NCBI GenBank assembly: GCA_029821635.1
Contig: JALGSW010000040.1
Span: 1 to 37,032 of the forward strand
Direction of reading: 5' to 3'
Origin: Candidatus Zipacnadia bacterium
GTDB lineage: Bacteria; Armatimonadota; Zipacnadia; Zipacnadales; UBA5352
DNA length: 37,032 nucleotides
In this document: one piece after another, positions 1-8,212 of the stretch
Layout of the letters: each line of letters begins with the position of its first letter
How positions within the stretch are numbered: position 1 is the first letter of the stretch
Notes under the pieces: generated by a model
Told to the model about the DNA's origin: nothing
The model's database searches: none
Seen by the model: the letters and a program-made list of their open reading frames with translations, nothing else
Translations under genes and position numbers: made by a program

Positions 1-675
1 GAAGTCCACGTCGCCCTCCAGCAGCGGCTTCCATTCGTAGCCCTGGCGCTGGAAGTCCTTGAAGTGGACCTTCTTGACGCCGGTGCCGACGATCTTGACC
101 CACTGGTCGGGGTAACTCTGGATGACCATGTTGCCGGTGTCGAAGTAGAGCCCCACTCGGTCCGAGCCGATCTCGCCGAGGAAGCGGCTGAATTCCATGG
201 GCGAGAGCAGGAAGTGGTTCCAGACGTACTCGATCGCGATCGTCACGCCGATCTCCTCGGCGAAGGGCGCCAGGTCCAGCAGCGCATCGCGGGCGTTGTA
301 GTACGCGTCGTCGTAGTGGCACTGCGGGCCGACGCGGCCCGGAACCAGCAGCCAGGTGTCGATCCCGAACTTAGCGACGACCTCGAGGATGCGCTTGATC
401 TCATCGACGCTGCTCTGGCGCACGGCTTCGTCGCAGGTCATGATGTCCGGCCTCGGCTCGCCCGAGCCGACCGTCGAGCACAGCTCGATCTCCATGTCCT
501 CGGCCATCTTCATCATCTCCGCGATCCTCGCGTCGGTCATGCTGCCGAGGCTCGTATCGCGGTCCTCGCGGAAGGTCAGCTCGAACGCCTCGTAGCCGGC
601 GTCCTTCGCCTTCTGCAGCGTCTCCTGGTAGCTCCACTCCGACGGAGTGATGATCCCGCTCAGTCCGACCTTCAT
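1..675 (-). CDS. Sugar phosphate isomerase/epimerase, xylose-isomerase-like TIM barrel (C-terminus cut by window edge)
   Basis: The reading frame is open for 225 codons from the ATG at 675 to the first base of the window, so the C-terminus is missing. An AGGAGGG ribosome binding site lies just upstream of the ATG. The protein reads as an AP-endonuclease-2/xylose-isomerase-like TIM barrel. It has an early KVGLSGIITP strand, an acid in IAIEYVWN (E149), an Asp in YFDTGNM (D179) and a His in VKKVHFKD (H204). These match the metal-binding Glu/Asp/His positions of sugar phosphate isomerases/epimerases. There is no signal peptide, so it is cytoplasmic. The likely reaction is isomerisation or epimerisation of a keto-sugar or its phosphate; the substrate cannot be read from the sequence. 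The frame and family are clear, the precise enzyme is not. Confidence 0.85.
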   Translation of the reverse strand, partial: MKVGLSGIITPSEWSYQETLQKAKDAGYEAFELTFREDRDTSLGSMTDARIAEMMKMAEDMEIELCSTVGSGEPRPDIMTCDEAVRQSSVDEIKRILEVVAKFGIDTWLLVPGRVGPQCHYDDAYYNARDALLDLAPFAEEIGVTIAIEYVWNHFLLSPMEFSRFLGEIGSDRVGLYFDTGNMVIQSYPDQWVKIVGTGVKKVHFKDFQRQGYEWKPLLEGDVDF

Positions 676-693
676 GGGTGGCCCTCCTGATCT

Positions 694-721
694 CATGCGC
701 GGCTGATCATGCGCGGCTGAT
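694..721. repeat. Tandem 14-bp direct repeat upstream of the sugar isomerase
   Basis: The 14-mer catgcgcggctgat occurs twice with no spacer (694-707 and 708-721), 19 bp upstream of the isomerase ATG. It could be a regulator-binding pair or a simple slippage duplication. Confidence 0.8.
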
Positions 722-810
722 AGCGACTGCCCTTGAATTCGCCACCGGGGTCGCGGTGGCCTTCATGCGCAGGGGTTGCGTCTCTCTCGTTCCCATTCAT
801 CTGAGCCGTT

Positions 811-842
811 CGTGGGGCAGGCATTCCTGCCTGCCGCCGTTC
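811..842 (-). repeat. Intergenic palindromic repeat, single copy related to the 15.8 kb tandem repeat
   Basis: On the minus strand this 32-bp stretch matches the first 31 bases of the 89-bp units at 15772 and 15865, apart from one extra base in the loop and one flanking base. Its core has 8-bp arms ggcaggca and tgcctgcc around a 4-base loop. It lies in the non-coding gap between the divergent isomerase and metallophosphoesterase genes. No coding function is apparent, so it is read as a dispersed REP-like element. Confidence 0.8.
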
Positions 843-920
843 GCCCTTGACCGCGCCCCCGCGTGAGAGTACCCTGTCCGCGTTCCCAGCCCTGATCTGC
901 CGCCCTGAGGTGATCGTGTC

Positions 921-2513
921 ATGGCCCGAAGCCGAATGCGCGCGCTCTTCGCCCTGATGACCCCGCTGTGCATGCTCATTGTGGCCGCGATGCCCGCCCT
1001 GGCCCGGCCCGCCGCCGGGACCGTATTCGACGATCGCGACGGCGACCGCGCCCTCGACGCGGGCGAACCGGGCATCGCCGGTGTGGGCGTCTCCAACGGC
1101 CGCGACGTCACACTCACTGACGACGACGGGCGCTGGCGCCTGGACGTGGCCGAGGATGACATCATCTTCGTCATCAAGCCGCGCGGCTGGCGGCCGGTCA
1201 TCGACGAGGACGGCATCTCGCGCGGCTACTATGTGCACAAGCCCGACGGTTCGCCCGAGTTGCGCTACGGTGGCGTGCAGCCGACAGGGCGTCTCCCGCG
1301 CTCGATCGACTTCCCGATGTATCGCCATCGTGAGCCGAAGCGCTTCAAGGCGCTGGTCTTCGGCGACCCGCAGGTCTCGAACCTGTGGCAGGTGGACATG
1401 CTCTCGCGCGACATCATCGACCCCATCCTGACCGAGGGCACCGACGCGGCCATGACACTGTGGCTCGGTGATATCGCGAACAACAACCTCGATTTGCTGC
1501 CACCGCTGCTGCAGGCGGTCGGGAAGCTGCCGTTGGAGCACTACTACGCGCCCGGCAACCACGATGAGAACTATGACGCCCCGCATGACGACTTCGCGTA
1601 TGAGACCTGGACGCGTATCGTCGGCCCGCCCTACTTCTCACTGAACTGGGGCCCGGTGCATTTCATCGTGCTCGATGACGTGGTCTGGCACCCGCCCGTG
1701 GGCGAGGAGAAGGGCCGCTACACCGGCGGCATCACGGAGCAACAGATGGAGTTCCTGCGCAACGACCTCGCGCTGGTGCCGAAGGACCGACTGATCGTCT
1801 ACATGTTCCACATCCCGGTGACCGAGTTGGCGAATCGCGCGGAATTCCTCGGGCTCTTCGACGGCCGGCCGAACGTGCTGGGGCTCTCAGCGCACTGGCA
1901 CCGGCAGCAGAACTACTTCCTCGGCACACAACATGGCTGGTGGAGCGATGAGAAGCCGCATCAGCACCTCGTGAACGTGACTTCGTGCGGCGCCTGGTGG
2001 CGCGGCGAGCTCGACTGGTGGGGCATCCCCGAGACGCCCTGTGGCGACGGCGTGCCCAACGGCTGGTCGGAGATCAGCTTCGATGGCAAGAGCTACTCGA
2101 TCGAGTACGTCCCGGCGCGCTACCCGCGCAGCTTCCAGATGGACATCTGGGCGCCCTCGCCCGTCGGCGCCGATGAGGCGGCCGGGATGCCGGTTTACGC
2201 GAACGTATTCGCGGGGTCGGATCGGTCTGAGGTGCAGATGCGCGTCGATGGGGGAGAGTGGGTGCCGATTGAGCCGAGCGCCGGACCAACCAAGGAAGAG
2301 GCCGCGGCTCTGCGCGAGCGCTACGCGCAGGCCTACGCCAGCAGCCGCCGCGACGACCAGGCGCGCGAGCTGACGTGGGGGATGAAGTCCGGCCATGTCT
2401 GGGCAGGCGCGCTACCCGAGGGCCTCGAGCCGGGCTACCACACGGTGGAGATGCGCACCACGGACGCCTTCGGGCACACCTACAACGCTACGCGGACGTT
2501 CGAGGTGCGGTAG
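921..2513 (+). CDS. Secreted calcineurin-like metallophosphoesterase with N- and C-terminal accessory domains
   Basis: This 530-residue protein starts with a signal peptide (about residues 1-28, ending near ALA-RP). A short beta-sandwich segment follows (about 30-95; FDDRDGDRALDAGEPGIAGV, resembling SdrD-B/carboxypeptidase-regulatory repeats). The phosphoesterase core has GDPQ (D149), LGDIAN (D184), GNHD (N213-H214-D215), a His in MFHIPV and the terminal HWH pair (H325, H327). The C-terminal roughly 130 residues form a separate beta domain. The order matches the known MetallophosN-Metallophos-MetallophosC arrangement. The protein probably acts outside the cytoplasm on a phosphoester, but the substrate is unknown. 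A GAGGTGATC ribosome binding site supports the ATG. It is monocistronic and convergent with the next gene. Confidence 0.88.
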   Translation: MARSRMRALFALMTPLCMLIVAAMPALARPAAGTVFDDRDGDRALDAGEPGIAGVGVSNGRDVTLTDDDGRWRLDVAEDDIIFVIKPRGWRPVIDEDGISRGYYVHKPDGSPELRYGGVQPTGRLPRSIDFPMYRHREPKRFKALVFGDPQVSNLWQVDMLSRDIIDPILTEGTDAAMTLWLGDIANNNLDLLPPLLQAVGKLPLEHYYAPGNHDENYDAPHDDFAYETWTRIVGPPYFSLNWGPVHFIVLDDVVWHPPVGEEKGRYTGGITEQQMEFLRNDLALVPKDRLIVYMFHIPVTELANRAEFLGLFDGRPNVLGLSAHWHRQQNYFLGTQHGWWSDEKPHQHLVNVTSCGAWWRGELDWWGIPETPCGDGVPNGWSEISFDGKSYSIEYVPARYPRSFQMDIWAPSPVGADEAAGMPVYANVFAGSDRSEVQMRVDGGEWVPIEPSAGPTKEEAAALRERYAQAYASSRRDDQARELTWGMKSGHVWAGALPEGLEPGYHTVEMRTTDAFGHTYNATRTFEVR

Positions 2514-2538
2514 CACCAGCCCATGGTGACACGATGAG

Positions 2539-2562
2539 GGCGCGGCCGATCGTGGCCGCGCC
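2539..2562. terminator. GC-rich hairpin between convergent genes (likely bidirectional terminator)
   Basis: Arms of 9 bp (ggcgcggcc and ggccgcgcc) surround a 6-base loop in the 101-bp gap between the convergent metallophosphoesterase and alpha/beta hydrolase genes. There is no clear T-run, so termination is inferred from position and stem strength. Confidence 0.5.
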
Positions 2563-2614
2563 GAAGCCACCCGCGCCGACTATCGAGGGGATTACGCTGC
2601 TGGCGGCCGGGGCA

Positions 2615-3400
2615 CTACAGCTCGCCGAGGAGCTTCTGTGAGAGGAACTGCGCGACCTGGATGCCCATCATCGCGCGCTTGCCAGGGCTCATGAAGAAGT
2701 GATCGGCGCCCTCGATGGGCAGCACGCGCGCGTCGAGTTCATAGCGGTCGCGCAGCGTGATGATGTTCGGGATCGAGGAGTACTGGTCGTCGGTGCCGGT
2801 CACGAACAGCAGCGGCTGATCGACCTGCGCGAGGAACTCCCAGTCCGCGAAGGTGACCTCCTCGTGGCTGGTGGGGAAGCCCACGCAGGCGCAGGCGAGC
2901 ACCTCGGCGTCGAGCGCACAGGCCTCGGCCGCCATCTTCGAGCCGAATGAGTAGCCCGCGAGTGCGATGCGGTCGCCGTCCACGGCCTCCTGCGCGCGCA
3001 GGAACGCCAGCGCGCCGAGCACATCGAGCGGTTCGGTGGCGCCGTCGCCATGCTCGCCCGCCGAGCCGGCGGTGCCGCGGAAGTTGAAGCGCAGGACGGC
3101 CATGCCGAGGTTGAGCAGGTGCTTTCGCATCTCCAGCACGACCGTGTTGTCCATCGTGCCGCCCATGCGCGGATCGGGGTGGCAGAGCACGATGCCCGGC
3201 GCCGCGAACTCCGCGTCCGGGCGGCTGGGGATGGACAGCTCGCCCTGCAGCAGCGGCGCATCCTCACCGGCGGCGGGGAAGCTCACCGGGTCGGAGGTGG
3301 CGGGTGTCTGCGCGAATGCGCAGGTGGTGAGCGTCAGAGCGATGATGATCGCGAGCGCCTGGCGCATCGTGGTCAGCAACTGGTCGTTTGATGACAGCAT
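2615..3400 (-). CDS. Secreted alpha/beta hydrolase (dienelactone hydrolase-like)
   Basis: The 261-residue product has a signal peptide. Translation may start at 3400 or, more typically for a signal peptide, at the Met at 3367 (MRQALAIIIALTL, cleavage near AFA-QT). Neither start has a strong ribosome binding site. The fold is shown by an HPDPRMGGTMDN oxyanion-type loop, a nucleophile elbow GYSFGS (S151 counted from 3400), Asp in GTDDQYS (D204/D205) and His in GADHFF (H234). A LRFNFRGTAGSAG strand-turn is typical of small DLH/KANL3-like hydrolases. It probably cleaves an ester outside the cytoplasm; the substrate is unknown. It lies 14 bp downstream of the Panacea partner gene on the same strand, so it could be read through from that module's promoter. 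Confidence 0.8.
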   Translation of the reverse strand: MLSSNDQLLTTMRQALAIIIALTLTTCAFAQTPATSDPVSFPAAGEDAPLLQGELSIPSRPDAEFAAPGIVLCHPDPRMGGTMDNTVVLEMRKHLLNLGMAVLRFNFRGTAGSAGEHGDGATEPLDVLGALAFLRAQEAVDGDRIALAGYSFGSKMAAEACALDAEVLACACVGFPTSHEEVTFADWEFLAQVDQPLLFVTGTDDQYSSIPNIITLRDRYELDARVLPIEGADHFFMSPGKRAMMGIQVAQFLSQKLLGEL

Positions 3401-3414
3401 ATCGGAAGGACCCG

Positions 3415-3873
3415 TTAGGGGCTCAAATCTCCTATTATGGAGGCTTTGCGCGCATCGCTTAGCACTTCAGTGCTATTGACCACCGAAACAACACGCGATC
3501 TTGTCGTGTCGGTCAGTTCCCAGCACTCGTCTGGAGTCGCAGACCAGATCGCCTCTAGTTCTGCTCGGGAGAATTCGCCCTGAAAAACGCTCGCGCAGTT
3601 CAGGTATGAGTCGTGGTCCAAGAAAGCATAATCGCTCTCCGGCATCCGCACCTGCAGTTGGAGGAGGCGCGGTCGGGCCTGGATGTACGGGTGCACTTCG
3701 CTGTTTATCAAGGCGATTAGCGGGTGCTGATCATCGGCCAGAACGGCCACGTACTTGCACTTGGGCGGCGTGGTGAACTCGCAATGCACAAAGAAAATAC
3801 TTCCGGCCCCGATCTGCCGGGAAGCGTGTGATTGACGGATGTCCTCCGGGAAGTGTCCCCCCAAACGCGTCAC
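3415..3873 (-). CDS. Putative toxin partner of Panacea antitoxin (unrecognised family)
   Basis: The 152-residue product starts at a GTG whose GTGA overlaps the stop codon of the Panacea gene, so the two are translationally coupled. The family is not one I can name with certainty. Visible blocks are GSIFFVHCEF near residue 24, KYVAVLADDQHPLIALINS, an HPYIQARP stretch, and LDHDSYLNCASVFQGEF. The run of short beta-strands with a late D-S-Y-x-x-C element recalls the SH3-like barrel of MazF/PemK ribonucleases, but this is only resemblance. Panacea-domain antitoxins are known to neutralise many unrelated toxins encoded next to them, so a toxin role is inferred from position. Base composition is visibly less GC-rich than the neighbours, which suggests horizontal acquisition. 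Confidence 0.65.
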   Translation of the reverse strand: MTRLGGHFPEDIRQSHASRQIGAGSIFFVHCEFTTPPKCKYVAVLADDQHPLIALINSEVHPYIQARPRLLQLQVRMPESDYAFLDHDSYLNCASVFQGEFSRAELEAIWSATPDECWELTDTTRSRVVSVVNSTEVLSDARKASIIGDLSP

Positions 3874-4382
3874 GCACAGCCCTCCTGCTTGAGGTAGTCC
3901 ACAAGGTCAGGCATGCCCAAGTCCTCGGCGATATCGGTGAGGGACATCCACTCGTTGATGCGCCTTCGCCTATAGGCCGGTTCTGCATGTGTCAGATCTT
4001 TGAGTTGCTTGAAGGTCAGATTGCCGCACTGGCGGATTGCTTCATCCAGACATCTCCGGTCAGATTCGCTCAACAGGGCGAGGTCCGCCTCACGCTTCGG
4101 GCGGATGTGATGTCCTTCCACCGCGAACGCGTCGTCCGCATCTTCCATGACAGGGTCACGCCGATCGTCTCGCACGTCCTTCACGATGTCATAGGCCAGA
4201 CTAGCGACCGGCCCATAGTTCATCGCGATGAAGCGCTCGGGGTAGATTAGCCTGCCGTACTCTGCAAGATGAAGCTTGTCAGCCACGTAGATTGCCTTTA
4301 GAACGTTGTACATGTTGGAGGTGCGTCCTGCCACGTACAGCAGGACCTCCAATGCCTTGTCCGGGTCCTTTCGTATCTTCAT
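3870..4382 (-). CDS. Panacea-domain (DUF4065/SocA-like) antitoxin
   Basis: The 170-residue protein has the Panacea hallmark: an N-terminal helix bundle with KAIYVADKLHLAEYGRLIYPERFIA-type spacing, then NYGPVASLAYDIVKD. These match the SocA/DUF4065 signature of a Y-ADK-H helix followed by an x-GP-x-x-x-x-YD motif. No separate DNA-binding or protease domain is visible, so it is a stand-alone Panacea protein. In characterised PanAT systems the Panacea protein binds and inactivates the toxin encoded beside it. It is first in a two-gene minus-strand operon, with a GGAGGGGG ribosome binding site and the promoter at 4421-4448. Lower GC than the surroundings points to transfer. The family call is confident; a role in toxin neutralisation follows from family and context. 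Confidence 0.82.
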   Translation of the reverse strand: MKIRKDPDKALEVLLYVAGRTSNMYNVLKAIYVADKLHLAEYGRLIYPERFIAMNYGPVASLAYDIVKDVRDDRRDPVMEDADDAFAVEGHHIRPKREADLALLSESDRRCLDEAIRQCGNLTFKQLKDLTHAEPAYRRRRINEWMSLTDIAEDLGMPDLVDYLKQEGCA

Positions 4383-4420
4383 GTCTCTCTGCCCCCTCCT
4401 GGGTCATATCGACCATGCGT

Positions 4421-4448
4421 AGTATAGCACACATGTGCTACACTGCAA
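4421..4448 (-). promoter_or_regulatory. Promoter of the Panacea module with palindromic operator in its spacer
   Basis: On the minus strand TTGCAG (4443-4448) and TATACT (4421-4426) are separated by 16 bp, and a TGC precedes the -10 (extended -10). The 24-bp window 4421-4444 is an imperfect palindrome with 10 of 12 pairs matching. Its exact inner core is tagcac and gtgcta around acat (4425-4440). A dyad covering the spacer and the -10 suggests autorepression by the module's own products. Confidence 0.7.
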
Positions 4449-4466
4449 GGCTTCTGGCGAGCCAGA

Positions 4467-6419
4467 TCACTCCCGCGCCTCCGTGGCAATCTCCGCGGGC
4501 GTGCTCGTCGCGCCCAGTGCCAGTAGTGGCAGATACTGATCCGCCAGCGCGCGCTGGTAGTTGAAGAGCACGAAGCCCTCGCAGCCGAGCTTGCGCGACG
4601 CCTGGATCTGATCGAGCACTCCCTGCGGAGTGATCGTCGGGTCGATGTCCGCGAAGGGCCCGATGCCCATCGCCACCGGCACCTTCCCGCCCGCCCACGC
4701 CTCCTGCTTCGTCACCCAGCCCTGGAACTTCTCCATGTCCGCGACGTAGGTCATCGGCGCCACGAAGTCCACGAGGCCCTCGTCGATCCACGCCTTCCAG
4801 TCCTGCCCGAAGCTGTCGCGGTGGCCCTCCCAGTTGATGAAGACCGACGCCGAGAGCGTCGCGTCCGGGCGCACCTCGCGCATCTTCTGCCGCACCGTGC
4901 GCAGCAGCGAGGTCAGCGTCTCCCGCCGCCAGTCGAGGAAGCGCTGCTTATGCGCGCCGGTGAGCACGTCCGCGGGCCAGTTCGCCACGGTGATGCCGGT
5001 GTCGGCCTGGAAGCGCTGGCGGCAGGTGGGGCAGACGCACTGGTCCTTCCACGAGTAGCGCAGGTAGTCGAACTGCACGCCGTCGGCCTCGAAGTCCTCG
5101 ACCATCTCCAGCGCGACCTGCACGACCGCGAGGCGGTTCTCATGGTTCGACGGGCAGAGCCACGAGCTGTCGGTGCCGGACGGGCTGCGCGCGAGCCGGC
5201 CCTGCTGGCGGAGCTGCTCCTTGACCGCCGAGGACGCGCCCATCGTGAAGAAGCCGAGGATGCGCGGATGGACCTCGACGCCGTACTTGCGGCCGGCGCG
5301 GATCGCTTCAGTCAGCCGGTTGGCGGTGCACGAGGGCGTGGCGGGCAGGAAGCGGCTCGGGTAGTACGATGCCGCCCCCGACGCCATGTAGGGGAAGACC
5401 ATGTTGAAGTTCGCGGCCTTGAGCTTCGCCATCGCGTCGTCCCAGCCCCCATCAACCGTATCGCAGGCCCAGACTCCGCGGATCTCCGGCGAGTAGGAGG
5501 GATACGAGCGGAACCATGCGCGCTGGGCGAGTGCCTCGGCGCGACGCGAGGCCGCGATCGCCTCATCCTGCCTGCCCTCGGAGAGCAGGCCATCGACGGC
5601 CGCGAGTTGCGCGAGCGCCTCCCGCACGTCCGTGCGTGAGCCCGCGAGGTAGTCGCCGGTGGCGCGCTGCAAGGCGGCGCTGAAGTCCGTGAGCGAGCCG
5701 TAGTGCCCGACCGGGCCGATCGCTCGTGGCTCGGAGGGCGCCAGCGTGCTCCACAGAGCCGGCTCGAAGTGCCCGATCAGCGCGCGTAGCAGCAGCGTGA
5801 GCTGCGGGACTTGCTCGCGGTCGGGCGCCGCGCCGATGACCGCTCCGCGGTCGGAGAGCACGACGCCGGCCACGTTCGCGTCCAGGCCGCTTGAGGTCCG
5901 CCACGCGGCGAGCGTCCGTCCGGTCGCGGGCCACAGCTCCGGCACGCTGCGCTGGCTCAGCACAAGGTCCGGCGGCAGGCCGGTGACGGCGTCGGTGACG
6001 CGGCGGAGCGAGTGGAACTGCCCCTGCACGAGCTCGTGCAGCAGGTCGCCGCAGCGCGCGCCGAGCTCGGTCGCGAGGTCGCCACGCGCCTTGTGGAAGA
6101 CGATTAGCCGCGCGGGTCGGTTGAGGAACGCGCGCAGGTGCAGCAGCTCCTCGTCGGACACGCCCGGGTTCCCGGGCAGGATCGCGATCGGCACGTCAGG
6201 CAGGCCGTGGGAGGCGACGCCGCGATCGGTCGCCTCGACCCACGGGATGCCACCCGCCCGCAGCGCGTCCGTCACCGCCTGGAAGCGCGCGTTCGCCTGC
6301 ACCTGCGCGCCTGCGGGCAGCAGGTCCGGCCTGACCACCGCGACGGTCGGCACCGAGGCCGTATGGCCGAAAGCCGACGGGAGCGCGATGAGCGCGACGG
6401 CGAGTGCGAGCGGTCGCAT
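4467..6419 (-). CDS. Secreted GHL10-type family 10-like glycosylhydrolase with N-terminal GATase-like domain
   Basis: The 650-residue protein begins at the ATG at 6419, which overlaps the argS stop as TGATG; a GTG three bases upstream is an alternative. A signal peptide covers about residues 1-20. Residues 25-210 have alternating strands and helices with a VAILPGNPGVSDEEL segment, like ThuA/class I amidotransferase folds. From about 310 there is a GHL10 (DUF187-like) TIM barrel: GVWACDTVDGG, a YYPSRFLP loop, DGVQFDYLRYSW, CVCPTCRQRF, VDFVAPMTY and the final GCEGFVLFNYQ strand. The family is linked to glycoside hydrolysis, but substrate and catalytic acids are not established from sequence. 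Its location directly after argS, with coupling, looks fortuitous rather than functional. Confidence 0.82.
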   Translation of the reverse strand: MRPLALAVALIALPSAFGHTASVPTVAVVRPDLLPAGAQVQANARFQAVTDALRAGGIPWVEATDRGVASHGLPDVPIAILPGNPGVSDEELLHLRAFLNRPARLIVFHKARGDLATELGARCGDLLHELVQGQFHSLRRVTDAVTGLPPDLVLSQRSVPELWPATGRTLAAWRTSSGLDANVAGVVLSDRGAVIGAAPDREQVPQLTLLLRALIGHFEPALWSTLAPSEPRAIGPVGHYGSLTDFSAALQRATGDYLAGSRTDVREALAQLAAVDGLLSEGRQDEAIAASRRAEALAQRAWFRSYPSYSPEIRGVWACDTVDGGWDDAMAKLKAANFNMVFPYMASGAASYYPSRFLPATPSCTANRLTEAIRAGRKYGVEVHPRILGFFTMGASSAVKEQLRQQGRLARSPSGTDSSWLCPSNHENRLAVVQVALEMVEDFEADGVQFDYLRYSWKDQCVCPTCRQRFQADTGITVANWPADVLTGAHKQRFLDWRRETLTSLLRTVRQKMREVRPDATLSASVFINWEGHRDSFGQDWKAWIDEGLVDFVAPMTYVADMEKFQGWVTKQEAWAGGKVPVAMGIGPFADIDPTITPQGVLDQIQASRKLGCEGFVLFNYQRALADQYLPLLALGATSTPAEIATEARE

Positions 6420-8089
6420 CACATCGTCTCCGGGGCGGAGATGCCGAGGAGCCCGAGTATGTTCGCGAGCACGATGCGCGTCGCGCTGACCAGCGCCAGG
6501 CGCGCGCGGGAGAGTTCCGGCGCGTCACGGTCGATCACGCGGCAGGTGCCGTAGAACTGATGGAAGGTCGCCGCGAGGTCGCGGGAGAGGTGCGCGATGC
6601 GGTGCGGCGCGCGGCGGTTGGCCGCATCGAGGACCTCGCCGGGATAGTCGGCCATCCAGCGCATCAGCCGCAGCTCGTCCGGGTGCTGCAGCAGCGACAG
6701 GTCGGCCTCCTGCACGTCGTCGGTCGCGAGGCCCTGGGCGTGCGCCTCGCGCAGGATCGAGCTGATGCGCGCGTGGGCGTACTGGACGTAGTAGACCGGG
6801 TTCTCATCGCTCTCCTGGCGCGCGAGGTCGAGGTCGAAGTCGAGGTGCGCGTCCACCGAGCGCGAGAGGAGGAAGAAGCGCGTCACGCCGACCTCCTCGA
6901 TGAGCTGGCGGAGGGTCACGATCTTCCCCGCGCGCTTGGACATCTTCACGATCTCGCCGCCCTCGGTGAGGCGGACGACCTGGTGGATGATGAACTCCGT
7001 CACGCCCGGGTCCACGCCCGCCGCCGCCAGCCCTGCCTGCACGGACGGCACCTGCGCGGCATGGTCGGGGCCCCAGACGTAGATGCAGTGCTCGAAGCCG
7101 CGCGCCAGCTTGTCATCGATATACGCGAGGTCGGTCATCAGGTAGGTCCGCGCGCCGGTGGAGCGCACCAGCACGCGATCCTCTTCATCGCCGAACTGCG
7201 TCGTGCGCAGCCACAGCGCGCCATCCTTCTCATAGACGACGCCCCGCTCGCGCAGGTCCTCGATCTTGGCGTCCACCGTCCCGGCCTCGAAGAGCTTGCG
7301 TTCGGAGAACCAGCTCTGGTACTCGATCCCAAGCGTCGCGAGCGTCTCGCGGATGTGCGCGACCACGACCTCCTCGGCCAGCAGCGCCATCTCATCGTGC
7401 CCCGCGCGGTCGTCGGGGATCGCGGCGAGCTTCTCCTCGCCATGCAGTTGCAGCAGCTCGCGGGCGAAGTCGATCACGTACTCGCCCTTGTAGCCGTTCT
7501 CGGGCATCTCACGGTCTTCGCCGATCAGTTCATGCACGCGGACCTGGATCGAGTGGCCGAAGAGCACGAACTGCGTGTTGTCCGGACCGTCGTTGAGCAG
7601 GTATTCGCGCTCGACCTCGTAGCCCGTGGCCGTCAGCAGGCTCGCGACCGTATCGCCGAAGGGCCCGCCGCGCGCGTTGCCCACGTGCAGCGGTCCGACG
7701 GGGTTCGCCGAGACGAACTCGACCTGGACCTTCCTGCCCGCGCCCTCGTCGGAAGTGCCGTAGCGCTCGCCGAGCAGCAGCACGTCGCGCACGGCGTCCT
7801 GCAGCCAGGTGGGGGAGAGGTAGAAGTTGATGAAGCCCGGTCCCGCGATCTCACAGCGGTCCACCACGGGGCAGTCGGGCAGCGCGTCGATGATCGCCTG
7901 CGCGACGTCGCGGGGCTTCATTTTCGCCTCGGCGGACATGCGCAGCGCGACGTTGCAGGAGAAGTCGCCCATCTCCGGCTTGGGCGGCTGTTCGAGCGCG
8001 ATCTCCACCTCGCAGGCGGGTAGCGCGCCGGATTCAGCGCAGACTGCGAGTGCCTGCGCGATCAGATCGATGAGTTGCTGGTCGGCCAT
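6419..8089 (-). CDS. argS: Arginyl-tRNA synthetase
   Basis: This class I aminoacyl-tRNA synthetase of 556 residues charges tRNA-Arg with arginine in the cytoplasm. The Rossmann HIGH-type motif is HVGN (H135) in NPVGPLHVGNARGG. The KMSKS-type loop is KMSKRAG near residue 382. An N-terminal tRNA-binding Add-1-like domain precedes them (DFSCNVALRMSAEAKMKPRDVA), and the C-terminal helical anticodon-binding domain ends in a short SAPETM tail. The frame extends 34 codons further upstream, but the ATG at 8089 has a GGAGGA ribosome binding site and begins with the family's usual short helix, so that start is chosen. Its stop overlaps the start of the GHL10 gene. Confidence 0.97.
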   Translation of the reverse strand: MADQQLIDLIAQALAVCAESGALPACEVEIALEQPPKPEMGDFSCNVALRMSAEAKMKPRDVAQAIIDALPDCPVVDRCEIAGPGFINFYLSPTWLQDAVRDVLLLGERYGTSDEGAGRKVQVEFVSANPVGPLHVGNARGGPFGDTVASLLTATGYEVEREYLLNDGPDNTQFVLFGHSIQVRVHELIGEDREMPENGYKGEYVIDFARELLQLHGEEKLAAIPDDRAGHDEMALLAEEVVVAHIRETLATLGIEYQSWFSERKLFEAGTVDAKIEDLRERGVVYEKDGALWLRTTQFGDEEDRVLVRSTGARTYLMTDLAYIDDKLARGFEHCIYVWGPDHAAQVPSVQAGLAAAGVDPGVTEFIIHQVVRLTEGGEIVKMSKRAGKIVTLRQLIEEVGVTRFFLLSRSVDAHLDFDLDLARQESDENPVYYVQYAHARISSILREAHAQGLATDDVQEADLSLLQHPDELRLMRWMADYPGEVLDAANRRAPHRIAHLSRDLAATFHQFYGTCRVIDRDAPELSRARLALVSATRIVLANILGLLGISAPETM

Positions 8090-8135
8090 GAGCGGTCCTC
8101 CGGAAGTTGTTGCCCTTGTCGTATGGAGCGGCGAC

Positions 8136-8152
8136 AGCTCGCATAGCGAGCT
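8136..8152. repeat. Short intergenic palindrome (7-bp arms)
   Basis: Arms agctcgc and gcgagct flank an ata loop in the 123-bp gap between the DUF1385 gene and argS. No T-run follows. It is probably one of the intergenic palindromes that recur in this window. Confidence 0.6.
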
Positions 8153-8183
8153 TACTTCAGCCGCGCCGATGCCCCGCCGGAAT

Positions 8184-8205
8184 GTGCGCACGAGGGCGTG
8201 CGCAC
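8184..8205. repeat. Intergenic palindrome with 9-bp arms around AGGG
   Basis: Arms gtgcgcacg and cgtgcgcac surround the loop AGGG. The same 9+4+9 layout with the identical AGGG loop but different arms occurs at 16926-16947. Read on the minus strand it is led by CCTGTGGTGCG, which is also found in the 15.8 kb units. It lies just after the DUF1385 stop and could double as a terminator. Confidence 0.7.
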
Positions 8206-8212
8206 CACAGGG

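Noticed and set aside
6404-8023. 539-codon plus-strand frame over argS
   Set aside because: An antisense shadow of argS, compositionally biased and without motifs.
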